Assembly (NCBI GenBank): GCA_018823285.1
Contig: JAHJIQ010000050.1
Location: 1-64,000, forward strand
Origin: Pseudomonadota bacterium
GTDB taxonomy: Bacteria; Desulfobacterota; Desulfobulbia; Desulfobulbales; JAGXFP01
Direction: 5' to 3'
Length of the DNA stretch: 64,000 nt
Shown: positions 7,621-17,077 of the stretch, piece by piece
Layout: each line of letters begins with the position of its first letter
How positions within the stretch are numbered: position 1 is the stretch's first letter
Made by a program: the position numbers and the translations under genes
The notes under the pieces: model-generated
The model's database searches: none
Told to the model about the DNA's origin: nothing
What the model saw: the letters and a program-made list of their open reading frames with translations, nothing else

Positions 7621-9726
7621 ATGCGGTATCTACTCGTCATACTTGCTGCGTTCTGGATAGGGGGGCTTTCCCCCCGGGCGACCGCCGGTGAGATCCCTCC
7701 TCCCCTCCCTTCTCTGCAGTCCTACACCGGTCTCTGGGACATGCCGACCGCAAGGATTCTCCCGGACTGGAACGTCCGTTTCAAATATGGAAAAGCCGAG
7801 CCATTCCGTTATTACGGGGTGGCCCTCGGCCTGTTTGACCGGCTGGAAATTCACGGCCAGTTCACGGAAAACTCCAACCTGTTCCCCTTTAAAGACCAGG
7901 GCTACGGGTACCATAAAGACCGTAATGCCGGAGCCCGGCTCGTGCTCACCAGAGAAGATGAATTTTTCCCCCAGACGGCGATAGGGATCTACGACCCGAT
8001 CGGAACCTCCCTCTTCCCGTCCCGTTACCTTGTTCTGTCAAAAGGCATGCACAAATTCGACCTCACCCTGGGGGCCGGTCAGGGCTTGATGGGCGGAGAA
8101 TCCCTTGACGACATTTCCAGAAAGCGAAAGGGGGAAACATTTGACACCACCTTTCTTTTCTCCCGCCTCGGCAGGAAAACACGATTATTCGGCGGTCTGG
8201 AATATCATCACCGTCCGGACCTCACATTCTCTGCGGAATATTCATCTTTTAAATATGAAGGGATGCACGGTTCACCGGACAAGGCCCGCTGGCCGGTCAA
8301 CCTCGGCCTAAAGTACAAGGTCGGGAAACATCTCTATCTTCAGGGCGGATATATGCGGGGAGAGGAATGGAGTATCGGGCTGTCCCTTGATCTTCCTCTG
8401 GAGCCGGAAGGATTGCTTCCCTGGACGAAGGAAGCGCCATATTCCACTACCGAAAAGAACAAATGGCAGGCCCATGCGGCGGACAACAGAGATCTGGCCG
8501 AGTTGCTGGCAACCGAACTCAAGGGGGACGGGTTCCTCAATGTCACCGCTTCCGTCAATGACCGGGAGATCTACATCGAATTTATTAACGCAAAGTATCT
8601 TTCCCACGCCAAGGCCTTCGGCAGGGTGGCAAAGGTTCTGGACACCCTGGCGCCGGAGAGAATCGAAACCTTCTATCTCAACCTGATGTCCCAGGGCCAG
8701 GTCATCCAGTCGATGAAGTCCACCAGAGAGGAACTGCGGGCCTTCATGACCCGTAAAACCGACAAGAATTCCTTCCTGAAATTCACCGAGCTCTCCCAGT
8801 ACAATGCGTCTCAGAAGAAGGATTTCTTCACCCCTGAAAAGAATATCGGCAGTTATCATTTTCAGGACGACCGGCTCAACTGGGACATGAACCTCAAAAT
8901 TAAAACCCTGCTGAACGATCCTTCGGGTTTTTTCAGGCACAAGATTTTCCTCCAGCCCAGAGCATCCATCTCTCCATGGAAAAACGGGCTGCTCATCGGC
9001 GAACTTGAGTTCACCCTTCTGAACGAATGGGATGAAGTGCCCTATGATAATCTTGAGCCGGACCCCGCCCGGACCGATTTCATCCTGTATGAACGGGAGT
9101 CCCGGGCCCGGGTCTCAACCCTCGCCTATGATCAGCACCTCAATCTGCCGTATCATGTTCTGGGACGGTTCTCCGCCGGTATTTTCGAAAGCGCATACGC
9201 CGGAGTCGGCGGGGAAGTGTTCCGGTATTTCAAGGATGGCCGCCTTGGTCTGGGGCTCGAGGGTGAATTCGTCCGGAAAAGGGACACCGCGAACAACTTT
9301 AAACTTCACGATGAAATCAGCAAAACCTATGAAACGTACTACCTGAATCTCTATGGGCAACTCTGGCCCAGCCTCGGGCTTGAGGCAGGCCTGAAGATCG
9401 GGCAGTTTCTGGCCGGTGATTTCGGAGTCAGAACCGAACTGCGCCGCTCTTTCAAATATTTCACCATCGGTGCATGGTACACCCATACCGACACCGACCA
9501 TCTGGTTTCGGAGTTAAACAGGGGAAACAACGAGAAAGGGGTTTTTATCCGCATCCCCCTTTCTCTTTTCAAAGATCGGGACCAGCGGGGGAGCCTCCAG
9601 TATGCATTCACCAGCTTCACCAGGGATCCGGGACAGTCCGTCAGACAACCCAGCCAACTGTATCCGATGGATCCTTACCGGAGTGTCAACCACACCAGGG
9701 CCCATCTTGAGGACATGACGCGATGA
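7621..9726 (+). CDS. YjbH/GfcD-like outer-membrane beta-barrel protein of exopolysaccharide biogenesis
   Basis: A 701-aa secreted protein. Its signal peptide MRYLLVILAAFWIGG starts at ATG 7621, and the longer in-frame extension to 7486 overlaps the Wzz gene and looks spurious. The mature N-terminus LQSYTGLWDMPTARILPDWN is the YjbH signature (DUF940-type), followed by alternating amphipathic beta strands through the C-terminus. Members of this family are encoded with capsule or EPS export genes and thought to assist passage or modification of glycan at the outer membrane. It overlaps the next gene by 4 bp (ATGA), implying translational coupling. Confidence 0.85.
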   Translation: MRYLLVILAAFWIGGLSPRATAGEIPPPLPSLQSYTGLWDMPTARILPDWNVRFKYGKAEPFRYYGVALGLFDRLEIHGQFTENSNLFPFKDQGYGYHKDRNAGARLVLTREDEFFPQTAIGIYDPIGTSLFPSRYLVLSKGMHKFDLTLGAGQGLMGGESLDDISRKRKGETFDTTFLFSRLGRKTRLFGGLEYHHRPDLTFSAEYSSFKYEGMHGSPDKARWPVNLGLKYKVGKHLYLQGGYMRGEEWSIGLSLDLPLEPEGLLPWTKEAPYSTTEKNKWQAHAADNRDLAELLATELKGDGFLNVTASVNDREIYIEFINAKYLSHAKAFGRVAKVLDTLAPERIETFYLNLMSQGQVIQSMKSTREELRAFMTRKTDKNSFLKFTELSQYNASQKKDFFTPEKNIGSYHFQDDRLNWDMNLKIKTLLNDPSGFFRHKIFLQPRASISPWKNGLLIGELEFTLLNEWDEVPYDNLEPDPARTDFILYERESRARVSTLAYDQHLNLPYHVLGRFSAGIFESAYAGVGGEVFRYFKDGRLGLGLEGEFVRKRDTANNFKLHDEISKTYETYYLNLYGQLWPSLGLEAGLKIGQFLAGDFGVRTELRRSFKYFTIGAWYTHTDTDHLVSELNRGNNEKGVFIRIPLSLFKDRDQRGSLQYAFTSFTRDPGQSVRQPSQLYPMDPYRSVNHTRAHLEDMTR

Positions 9727-10583
9727 TGAATAACCTCAAAACAGCGCTGTCTGCAGCGGCAATCCTCCTCGCATCCTGCACCTCCTCGCCAAACCTCTGG
9801 TACAAGGCCGGGGCCACCCAGCACGACTTCAATCTCGACTCAAGGGAATGCGAAATCATCGCAGAAAAATTTGCCCTGCAGCAGAGCGAAACCGGGAAGA
9901 GTATTGATCCGGCCAACTTCTCCCGCCACTATCTGCAATGTATCAACGACAAGGGGTGGAGCCGAAACCGACCTGTGGCAGACCGGACAGCTGATCATCC
10001 TGCCGTTCCGTCAAACCCGTTAAACATCAGACACGATGGGAGCAGTCTGCACGGTTTCGGGCGCCAGGTTGCATTGCCCGAGAATTTCACCCTGCTGAAA
10101 AACCGGCTGACAAGCCTCAAGCCAACGATCATGCAACAGTTTCTCTGGGGGAATGAAGACAACACGTTCATCAGCATTATCTTTCAGAGAAACGACGCAA
10201 CACGATTCGATATCACCCCTTACCCGCTCGCCGAGCCTTATCGGTTGTACACTTCAAAAACCGGTAACAACACCGGAGATCTCCTGCAATGGTCCGCTTT
10301 CTTCGGCCAGATCCAGACTGAATGGGTCATGGGAGTGGGCTCATATTATCTGACAAACAAAACCGAGCGCATCATCATCGTCATCACCAGAAAACTCGAC
10401 CCCCCCGCCGCCGCACCGCCGGCAAACCTCGCTTTAAGCAGGAACCAGCATGAACAGATCGAAGCCTTTTCCAGTCGCTGGGTCGCCTGGCTGGAATCAC
10501 AATTCCCCGAGCAGAAAACCTGGAAAGACCGGTTGCCGGCATATTTCATGACTCTCTTTGATAAAATGTTCAACGCCTCTTAA
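9723..10583 (+). CDS. exopolysaccharide-locus lipoprotein, function unknown
   Basis: A 286-aa protein with a type II signal peptide: hydrophobic core then lipobox LLASC (Cys19), so it should be anchored in a membrane on the periplasmic side. The first 80 residues (SRECEIIAEKF...CINDKGW) look like a small conserved domain with two Cys. The rest has mixed alpha/beta character and no recognised motif. Translation overlaps the YjbH-like gene by 4 bp. By position it may partner the barrel, as GfcB-type lipoproteins partner GfcD; this is inference. A small hairpin (CCGGAT-TTC-ATCCGG) follows the stop at 10592-10606. Confidence 0.75.
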   Translation: MMNNLKTALSAAAILLASCTSSPNLWYKAGATQHDFNLDSRECEIIAEKFALQQSETGKSIDPANFSRHYLQCINDKGWSRNRPVADRTADHPAVPSNPLNIRHDGSSLHGFGRQVALPENFTLLKNRLTSLKPTIMQQFLWGNEDNTFISIIFQRNDATRFDITPYPLAEPYRLYTSKTGNNTGDLLQWSAFFGQIQTEWVMGVGSYYLTNKTERIIIVITRKLDPPAAAPPANLALSRNQHEQIEAFSSRWVAWLESQFPEQKTWKDRLPAYFMTLFDKMFNAS

Positions 10584-10745
10584 ACAGACCCGGATTTCAT
10601 CCGGAGCCGCTATCCTCCGGGGCTGGTTTTCAGGAAAACTTTTTCTGGTATTCAGCCGGTACACATTGTACGATACCGTATCCGGGCCGGGAAAACCCGG
10701 TCGGAGAAATAAACAATCCAACGCCTCCTCATAACGTAAAACCCA

Positions 10746-12434
10746 TTGAACGCGCCTGATTACCTGATAGTCTTCTGCAGCCTGGGACTGTATTTTTACA
10801 CAGCTCTTCTGCTCTCCCTTGTTCTCACCCCTCTTTCAAGTAAAATCGCCCGGATCATCGGCATCCTCGATCTCCCCGATGCCCGCAAAGTACATATCAA
10901 CACCGTCCCGCGGATGGGAGGCCTGGCAATGGCCTTCTCCGTTCTGCTGTCGCTTGTCCTTCTCATCAAATCAACCCCGTTTTTCTGGGCCTTCGGCACC
11001 GGGGCCGTTGTGATCGTTAATGTCGGCCTGATGGATGACAAAATCTCGATCTCTCCGTTTATGAAATTTGCCGGAGAGATTACCGCCGTCCTTATTTTTA
11101 TTCTCATCTGCGGAATCAAGCTCACCCACTTCGGAAACCTTTTCGGCCCGGGCGATATCAGGACCGGGCCCCTTGCCATGGCGATAACGATATTCGCCAT
11201 GGTGGGGTTCATAAATTCACTCAACCTGTCGGACGGGCTGGATGGCCTTGCCGCCGGGATCAGTGTGATCGCCTGCATTTTTTTCATGCCTCTCGCTTTT
11301 ATCTCCAGGCAATGGGAGGTGTTGGGAGTGTCGGTAATCCTGCTCGGGGTCATTCTTGGTTTCCTTCGTTACAATACCTACCCGGCAAAATTATTCATGG
11401 GAGATTCCGGCAGCCTGCTCCTCGGGTTTTCCCTGGCCTGCATTGCGGTCGCAATGGTCCAGGAGAACCCCGCCGGGCAGCAGATCCAGCCGATCACCCT
11501 CTTCTGGTTTTTAAGTCTGCCGGTAGCGGATACTCTTTACGTTATGGTCAAACGGCTGCTTGACGGGAAGAGTCCGGTCCGGCCGGATAAAACGCACCTC
11601 CATCATCGCCTGCTAGCGCTTGGCTTCACGCACTCAATGACGGTCACGATTATCTACGGGGCGCTGTTCGGGCTCGGGATGATCGGCTGGTGGCTCAAGG
11701 ACCGGCAGGAATGGGTTCAATTCTACTTATTGTTCGCAGTCTATCTGGTGTTTTACACGGGATTGTTCCTGCTTGAGAAGAAAGCTGTCTCTTTTGCGAG
11801 GAAAACCCCGGCAACCAGAACTCGTGTATCGAAACGGTCTTTTCGCTTCAAACTTATCAGGTGGATCGGGAAAAACGATCAATACCCGCCATATATCCTC
11901 GCCCTGTCACTTGTTCTTCCCGTGTTCTTTCTCCCGCCCGTAACAAAGCCTTTCGGGCTTTTCAGCGCGGCGGTAGCAATATTTGTCCTGACCCTTTATC
12001 CCTGGAATGGCGGCAAAAATGACACCGGGATGGCCCATTCCCTGATCTTCCTCTCCCTGTTCTCACTTTTGCTCCTCTACATCTTCAACCCCAACCATCC
12101 GCTCTGGATCCATTATTACCTAACCTGCCTCAGCATCCTGTCTCTTTTCTGGGTCATCTGCCGGGTCGCATACAACCGTCGCTACAAGGTTATCCTGCCG
12201 ACCAGTTTTGAACTTTTACTGATTGTCATTTCCTGGTGTATTCCCCTGCTCTGGGGGCGGATGCTGGAGCTGGATCCCAATATCCAGCAGAACCTAGTGA
12301 TCGCGTGCGTACTCTCGATCCCGATTCTGGCAGGAGCAAAAATGATGCTGCGCCGACAGGTGCGAAGAAACACCAAACTGATCGCCTGCCTGCAGGTTGC
12401 AATAGTTCTATTGGGAGTAAGGGCTTTCTGGTAG
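10746..12434 (+). CDS. WecA/MraY-family polyprenyl-phosphate HexNAc-1-phosphate transferase
   Basis: The initiating enzyme that loads the first sugar phosphate onto undecaprenyl phosphate at the inner membrane. Family motifs appear in order: LPDARKVHINTVPRMGG (about 42-58), MDDK (about 97-100), NLSDGLDGLAAG (about 159-170), GDSGS (about 219-223) and HLHHRLLALGF (about 284-294). The protein is 562 aa, about 200 aa longer than WecA. After a conserved catalytic core of about 355 residues come several extra hydrophobic segments (about 385-560) of unknown role. It starts at TTG 10746 without a clear SD. It ends only 20 bp from the convergent methyltransferase gene. Confidence 0.9.
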   Translation: MNAPDYLIVFCSLGLYFYTALLLSLVLTPLSSKIARIIGILDLPDARKVHINTVPRMGGLAMAFSVLLSLVLLIKSTPFFWAFGTGAVVIVNVGLMDDKISISPFMKFAGEITAVLIFILICGIKLTHFGNLFGPGDIRTGPLAMAITIFAMVGFINSLNLSDGLDGLAAGISVIACIFFMPLAFISRQWEVLGVSVILLGVILGFLRYNTYPAKLFMGDSGSLLLGFSLACIAVAMVQENPAGQQIQPITLFWFLSLPVADTLYVMVKRLLDGKSPVRPDKTHLHHRLLALGFTHSMTVTIIYGALFGLGMIGWWLKDRQEWVQFYLLFAVYLVFYTGLFLLEKKAVSFARKTPATRTRVSKRSFRFKLIRWIGKNDQYPPYILALSLVLPVFFLPPVTKPFGLFSAAVAIFVLTLYPWNGGKNDTGMAHSLIFLSLFSLLLLYIFNPNHPLWIHYYLTCLSILSLFWVICRVAYNRRYKVILPTSFELLLIVISWCIPLLWGRMLELDPNIQQNLVIACVLSIPILAGAKMMLRRQVRRNTKLIACLQVAIVLLGVRAFW

Positions 12435-12454
12435 AAGTTTTATAGAAGTAGTAA

Positions 12455-13147
12455 TTACGGACCACCCTCTCCCTTCTCCTCCGCCACCACAATTATCTCG
12501 GAGTGAGGGATAATCGTTCCCAGAATGGAAAGCAGCTTGCCATAAACCCCCACCCCGAAAAACTTAAATACAGGCAGGAAAATCCTCCTGCCGTTATATC
12601 GGTTAATTCTCGCCTCCGTCACACGGTAGCCCAAGGAAGTCAAAAGGTTCCCAATCGTCTGCCGGTTCCAGCAGTACAGGTGGTGGTCTATGTCTCCCGG
12701 GTCGATTTTCTTGTAAGGCGATTCAACCGGCAGAACCAGCACCAGCTTTCCCCCTTGGGCCAACATATTGCGAACAGTAACCAGAAACTGGCGGGGCTCA
12801 TTGGTGTGTTCCAGGACGTGGCGCATCAGGATATAGTCAAAGCGGACGTCGGTGGGCAAATCGTCCAGGGATGAAACAGCTTTTATCCCGAGCTTTCGGC
12901 AATGCTCCCTGGCCTCTTCAGCCGGCTCAACGGCAACCACGTCGGCCAACTTGTTGACGCTACTCAGGTTGATACCCGTTCCGGCCCCGATTTCCAGCAC
13001 CTTGTGAGCGGAGGTCACCTCGCTGAGATACGTCGCTTGGGCATACCTTCCCCAGGCCGTTATGAGATCTTCATTTCCGAAGATCTCGCCATGTCTCAGC
13101 CGGTGGTATTGATCCCCTTCTTGTCCCGTATAATTAATCGTACCCAT
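12455..13147 (-). CDS. class I SAM-dependent methyltransferase
   Basis: A 230-aa methyltransferase with the Rossmann motif I VLEIGAGTGINL, a later DYILMRHVLEHTNEP (typical of methyltransf_11/23) and LVLVLPVESPYKK. The start is set at ATG 13147, behind a good AAGGAAGG SD; upstream codons to 13201 are unlikely. It is last in the minus-strand glycan operon, so O-methylation of a sugar or of the lipid carrier intermediate is plausible. The substrate cannot be read from sequence. It ends 20 bp from the stop of the convergent WecA-like gene, leaving no room for a conventional terminator. Confidence 0.8.
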   Translation of the reverse strand: MGTINYTGQEGDQYHRLRHGEIFGNEDLITAWGRYAQATYLSEVTSAHKVLEIGAGTGINLSSVNKLADVVAVEPAEEAREHCRKLGIKAVSSLDDLPTDVRFDYILMRHVLEHTNEPRQFLVTVRNMLAQGGKLVLVLPVESPYKKIDPGDIDHHLYCWNRQTIGNLLTSLGYRVTEARINRYNGRRIFLPVFKFFGVGVYGKLLSILGTIIPHSEIIVVAEEKGEGGP

Positions 13148-13226
13148 CAGACCTTCCTTTTCAACTTGGGCGGAGAGAAATCCTGAATAGTCCCCCCCCA
13201 CCTTCGTTTGTTTTCATTTAACACTT

Positions 13227-13967
13227 TCATCTAAATCCAGCCTTTTGAAGCAGTACTTTGAACACGAACAGAGGCAAGGTCATCTGTCTCTTTATTCTCG
13301 CCCATGACGGGTCCTGAATAAGGCGAAACAACCATTCCAGCCCCAGCCCCATCAACCATTTCGGTGCCCTCCGCCTTTTCCCGGCAACAAAATCGAGCGC
13401 ACCGCCATTGCCCAGACAGACAGGGACATTCAATTCCCGGAAATATTTCTGAATCCACATCTCCTGTATGTACATACCGAGACACACCATCAGGATGTCC
13501 GGCTTTTTGTTCTTGATATCCGCAACGATTTCCTTTTCGTCGTCGCTGGAGAAAAATCCATGGTGTATCCCGACAATGTTGACGCCAGGATACCGATTGG
13601 CCAGGCTGGATGCTGCCTCCTCTGCTATTCCCGGTTCGCCACCAAGAAAGTACATTGAGTATCCTTTTTCCGCGGAGAGCCGCCCGAAAGATTCAGACAA
13701 ATCCGTGCCGGTTACCCGCTCTTTTAAAGGATGTCCCAAAACCCGGGCTGCCAGCAGGAGACCCACCCCATCGGGAGTAACGAGATCTGCCCTATTGATA
13801 AAATCCCGATATTCCGGTTTCCTCCGCGCGTACAAAACCATCTCGGGATTCGCGCAGACCATAATATGAGACTGTCCGGACCGGATAAACTCTTCCACCT
13901 TTTCCAGAACCTCCACATACGAAAGGTTATGGATGTTTATATCGAGAATCCTGAGTGTCTTGTCCAT
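13227..13967 (-). CDS. WecG/TagA/CpsF-family glycosyltransferase (GT26)
   Basis: Transfers the second sugar (ManNAc or ManNAcA-type in known members) onto the polyprenyl-linked first sugar. Family motifs are clear: CANPEMVLYARR, TPDGVGLLLAAR, YFLGGEPGIAEEAA, PDILMVCLGMYIQEMWI, and the C-terminal basic RRAPKWLMGLGLEWLFRL. The start is ATG 13967, with an alternative TTG two codons upstream. Together with the WecA-like enzyme it fits assembly of the glycan repeat unit at the inner membrane. The 246-aa length is normal. Confidence 0.9.
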   Translation of the reverse strand: MDKTLRILDINIHNLSYVEVLEKVEEFIRSGQSHIMVCANPEMVLYARRKPEYRDFINRADLVTPDGVGLLLAARVLGHPLKERVTGTDLSESFGRLSAEKGYSMYFLGGEPGIAEEAASSLANRYPGVNIVGIHHGFFSSDDEKEIVADIKNKKPDILMVCLGMYIQEMWIQKYFRELNVPVCLGNGGALDFVAGKRRRAPKWLMGLGLEWLFRLIQDPSWARIKRQMTLPLFVFKVLLQKAGFR

Positions 13968-14036
13968 TTTCAATATGAAATCCCTATTTGTGGCGAACGT
14001 AATCTGTTATCAGAAAAACCTTCAAGAAACTCTAAA

Positions 14037-15335
14037 CTACCCGTGATGGTGCCGGGAAAAAAGACTCGATTGCAGCCTCTTCCTGTTATTTGCAGCGAGC
14101 ATCACCAGATAACCCAACATCACATAATAAAATGGCAATACTTTATATCGGTCGGTGATAGCCGACGAAAACCCGAAAACCAGGGGGACGGATATAATAA
14201 GGAGAAACATCGCTCCGGCAAAAGTGGCGACATATCTGTCTGCATGAGTTTTCCAAATCCTGTAAGACAATCTCCCCGTATAAAGAACAGATACCATATA
14301 CAGGAGCCATCCGAGAACCCCCCACTTGATCAGATAATGTCCGTAACTCGTTTCAATGACCGGCAGCACCTTGCCGATTTCTCCTCTGTTGGGACCTATC
14401 CCGATCGGGAAGTTCTCAAGCATGATGTGCCATGCCAGTTTGAGTTCAATAACTCTGTGAGAAGCAGAGGGGGCCTCAACTCCTTCCTCATAAAGTTTAG
14501 ACACGTAAGCGAAATTAAATTTTTGACCCTCAATAAAATTGAGAGCGAGATATACGACGAGTCCGGACATAAGAGCAATGAAAGTGTAATACAGTAAGCC
14601 CCTCCCTCGCTTATACATAAAAGAAGCCACCGCAAGCATCACCGCAACGGTCACAAGCCCGCCTCTGGACAGCGTCAGGATTAACGCTGTTGTCATTAGA
14701 AGCAATCCCGCAACAATCCTCCATTTGCCAAAAAGCCTGTAACGGAGAGAAAGAAACAGGAAATATATGAAAAACGACAGGAAAAAGGAAAAGTCGGCAG
14801 GATAACCAAAGGTTCCAGACCAGCGGAAGAAATGAAAGAGCTGAATATCGTCGCTCATTCGTCCTTTATAAATATTCACCAGAGGCCAGAAGCAGTCGAA
14901 ATAAACAAGGGAAGAAAAGGCGATTTGTATCATGCAAAAGATTAATAAATATTTGAAAAATTTCCTGAATTGCATCTCGTCAAGAGGGAAAAAAAGAGGA
15001 AAAACAAAGTAGCAGAAATAAACGATTGGCCTGGCCAGATCCACGAGATCCGACATCTGTAAATTGCCGGAATGCGCGAGAGTGACCACACCGTAATAAG
15101 CTAATGTCAACAAAAGGTATATCAAGAAACAATCTAGATACTTACGCTCAACACAGGGTTGCCTCTGAAAGAATACGATAGCAACTGAGAAAAAAACGAA
15201 AAAAAACACATGCATGACTCGTTGGGCCAGAGAGGTGCTTCCTGCAAGAGACATCACAGATGGATACAGGGTGAGAAGAAACCAGAAGAGAACATGGACA
15301 TTGAAGTTAATCTTCGAATTTTTAACACTGAACAT
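14037..15335 (-). CDS. O-antigen ligase/polymerase (Wzy/WaaL-like) membrane protein
   Basis: A 432-aa polytopic protein with about ten or more hydrophobic segments and a large periplasmic loop. Near residues 293-330 (SASHRVIELKLAWHIMLENFPIGIGPNRG) it carries the Wzy_C pattern, in which an Arg, a stretch W..ML...P and a GxGPN motif are typical. It should join repeat units delivered by the flippase. Its start overlaps the stop of the upstream beta-helix gene by 1 nt (TAATG), so the two are probably translationally coupled. Ligase and polymerase functions cannot be told apart by sequence; polymerase fits the operon better. Confidence 0.85.
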   Translation of the reverse strand: MFSVKNSKINFNVHVLFWFLLTLYPSVMSLAGSTSLAQRVMHVFFFVFFSVAIVFFQRQPCVERKYLDCFLIYLLLTLAYYGVVTLAHSGNLQMSDLVDLARPIVYFCYFVFPLFFPLDEMQFRKFFKYLLIFCMIQIAFSSLVYFDCFWPLVNIYKGRMSDDIQLFHFFRWSGTFGYPADFSFFLSFFIYFLFLSLRYRLFGKWRIVAGLLLMTTALILTLSRGGLVTVAVMLAVASFMYKRGRGLLYYTFIALMSGLVVYLALNFIEGQKFNFAYVSKLYEEGVEAPSASHRVIELKLAWHIMLENFPIGIGPNRGEIGKVLPVIETSYGHYLIKWGVLGWLLYMVSVLYTGRLSYRIWKTHADRYVATFAGAMFLLIISVPLVFGFSSAITDRYKVLPFYYVMLGYLVMLAANNRKRLQSSLFSRHHHG

Positions 15336-17068
15336 TATTTGCTTTTACCAGTAAAACAGTTCCAGACTGACCCGCTGAAAACACATTCCATGAAATCTCC
15401 GGGATTGGGCACCCAGGCAACGCCACTGTTACCCCTTAATGAGGTTTGCGCAAAATCCAAGGTCGTTTTCGCACTGTCGAAAACAACCATAATCCGTTGC
15501 CCTTCAAAGCCGTCGTCAAAACCGGTGATTATTGTCTCCTGCCTGTTCGCAACTCTGAAATGAGCTCCGTTCAGTACGCTGGGAGTTGAATCTCCGTCAG
15601 CAAACAACTCAAAGGTTAGGTCAAAGCTGTTGCCGCTATGAACAATCAATACTTTGTCACCCGATCTGGATATTGCGATCTCTGCGCCACTCACTTTGTT
15701 GCCTGTAAGATGGATAGACCCTCCGCCATTGCCTCCTGCCCCAAAGAATGTTCCGGATCCGGGGAATCTGGCTATGTTATTCCCGACAATTACTTCAGCC
15801 ATTGTCACCCCCCAGCCGGAAGTCACCGATATGCCTCGATAAATTTTACCTTCAATCTTTCGGGGAAGGCTGATGATATTGTCGTTTATAAGACATGGGA
15901 CATTGTCGCTGATTGCGCCAATAACTATACCGGAGGCAACTCCTCCGGTAGAATTCAACCCGAAGTTATCTATCGTGTTACCTAATATCTGACTATTCCA
16001 CCCTCGACCGAAAAATATCCCGTCAAGACCTGCTCCATAGATGTAGTTTCCCAGAGCCTTCCAGCCCGCGCCTCGGGCTATATAAATACCGTATTCGCCA
16101 CAGGAGCCGATTTCGTTATCGATAAGGTAGCCGTCAGTGAGAATACTTCCGTGGTCATCTCCCCTGATGCCTGAGCCACCGCATTTGATAAACTTGCAAT
16201 GGATGACCTTATTGCCAACTGCAGTTTTCTTGATTGTGGCTCCAACACTGTTCTGGTCTGTAAATCTTATGCCGTCACCCGTTGTTCCGAAAACCGTAAT
16301 ATTTTCAAAAACAGAATAATAGTTCATACTGAGTACACCATGGGTTTGGGCGTTTTTGTTGTTTTCCTTGTTGCCATGGATAAGGAGATCACGGAAAATC
16401 ACCCTGTTATCGGCAAAAACCCCATTCTTCACCCAGCCCGAGGAGACGAAGATCGCCCCAGAGATATTCGAGCTGTCCATCTGTTTAATTACGGTGCCAC
16501 TTCCGCTGTGGGAGTCGCCAATATAAGAGCGATCGGGACCAAATACGATCTTGGCAGACGTCAGGTACGTGCCACCACCAAATCTGATAACAGAACCTTC
16601 GGGTGATGCATCGATGGATTTCTGAATCGCCGGTCCTGCATCTGTCAGATTATCGGCAACCGCCCCCCACCATTCAGGATGCACTTCCTTTACAGACCTC
16701 TGACCTATACTGACCGAACCTGTGCCGCTGAATATCTGGTAAAGGCCAGCGTCCAAAGGCCCATTGATAGCGACCTTCACTCCAGAACGAACATCGAGTT
16801 CTCCACCATTCAGGAACATCAGCCCGACATTTTGAGGAACCGTCTTGTCTTCCAGAACAATAGTCTGATTATTGATAAGAAGGGTCGACCTTCTGCCGCC
16901 GATTGCGTCAATTGCCGAGGAAAATGAGGTATAACTACCCGCGTCCACTATATTGCCCCCAGTCGCCAGATCAAGCCCCTGCGCATCCTCTACGGAACCG
17001 ATCGGAGAGAGCCAGACTGCAAAAGAAAGAAAGAGAAAAACCTTGGAAAAATTGAACGTTGCTTTCAT
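15335..17068 (-). CDS. secreted right-handed parallel beta-helix protein (pectate-lyase-3-like)
   Basis: A 577-aa protein with a signal peptide (cleavage after about residue 30, VEDAQG). A head domain follows, then HPEWWGAVADNLTDAGPAI (about 129-147), a hallmark of the pectate_lyase_3 beta-helix superfamily, and many N/G-rich coil turns (about 160-470). Such proteins in polysaccharide operons act as glycan lyases, epimerases or hydrolases in the periplasm or outside. No catalytic residues can be assigned here. It lies between the sulfotransferase (9-nt gap) and the Wzy-like gene (1-nt overlap), so it probably edits or trims the same polymer. Confidence 0.8.
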   Translation of the reverse strand: MKATFNFSKVFLFLSFAVWLSPIGSVEDAQGLDLATGGNIVDAGSYTSFSSAIDAIGGRRSTLLINNQTIVLEDKTVPQNVGLMFLNGGELDVRSGVKVAINGPLDAGLYQIFSGTGSVSIGQRSVKEVHPEWWGAVADNLTDAGPAIQKSIDASPEGSVIRFGGGTYLTSAKIVFGPDRSYIGDSHSGSGTVIKQMDSSNISGAIFVSSGWVKNGVFADNRVIFRDLLIHGNKENNKNAQTHGVLSMNYYSVFENITVFGTTGDGIRFTDQNSVGATIKKTAVGNKVIHCKFIKCGGSGIRGDDHGSILTDGYLIDNEIGSCGEYGIYIARGAGWKALGNYIYGAGLDGIFFGRGWNSQILGNTIDNFGLNSTGGVASGIVIGAISDNVPCLINDNIISLPRKIEGKIYRGISVTSGWGVTMAEVIVGNNIARFPGSGTFFGAGGNGGGSIHLTGNKVSGAEIAISRSGDKVLIVHSGNSFDLTFELFADGDSTPSVLNGAHFRVANRQETIITGFDDGFEGQRIMVVFDSAKTTLDFAQTSLRGNSGVAWVPNPGDFMECVFSGSVWNCFTGKSK

Positions 17069-17077
17069 ATCTCTCCC

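Noticed and set aside
14420..14440. Additional sigma-54-like TGGCAC site on the minus strand
   Set aside because: The GG-GC spacing is 10 bp, not 12, and it lies inside the polymerase gene.
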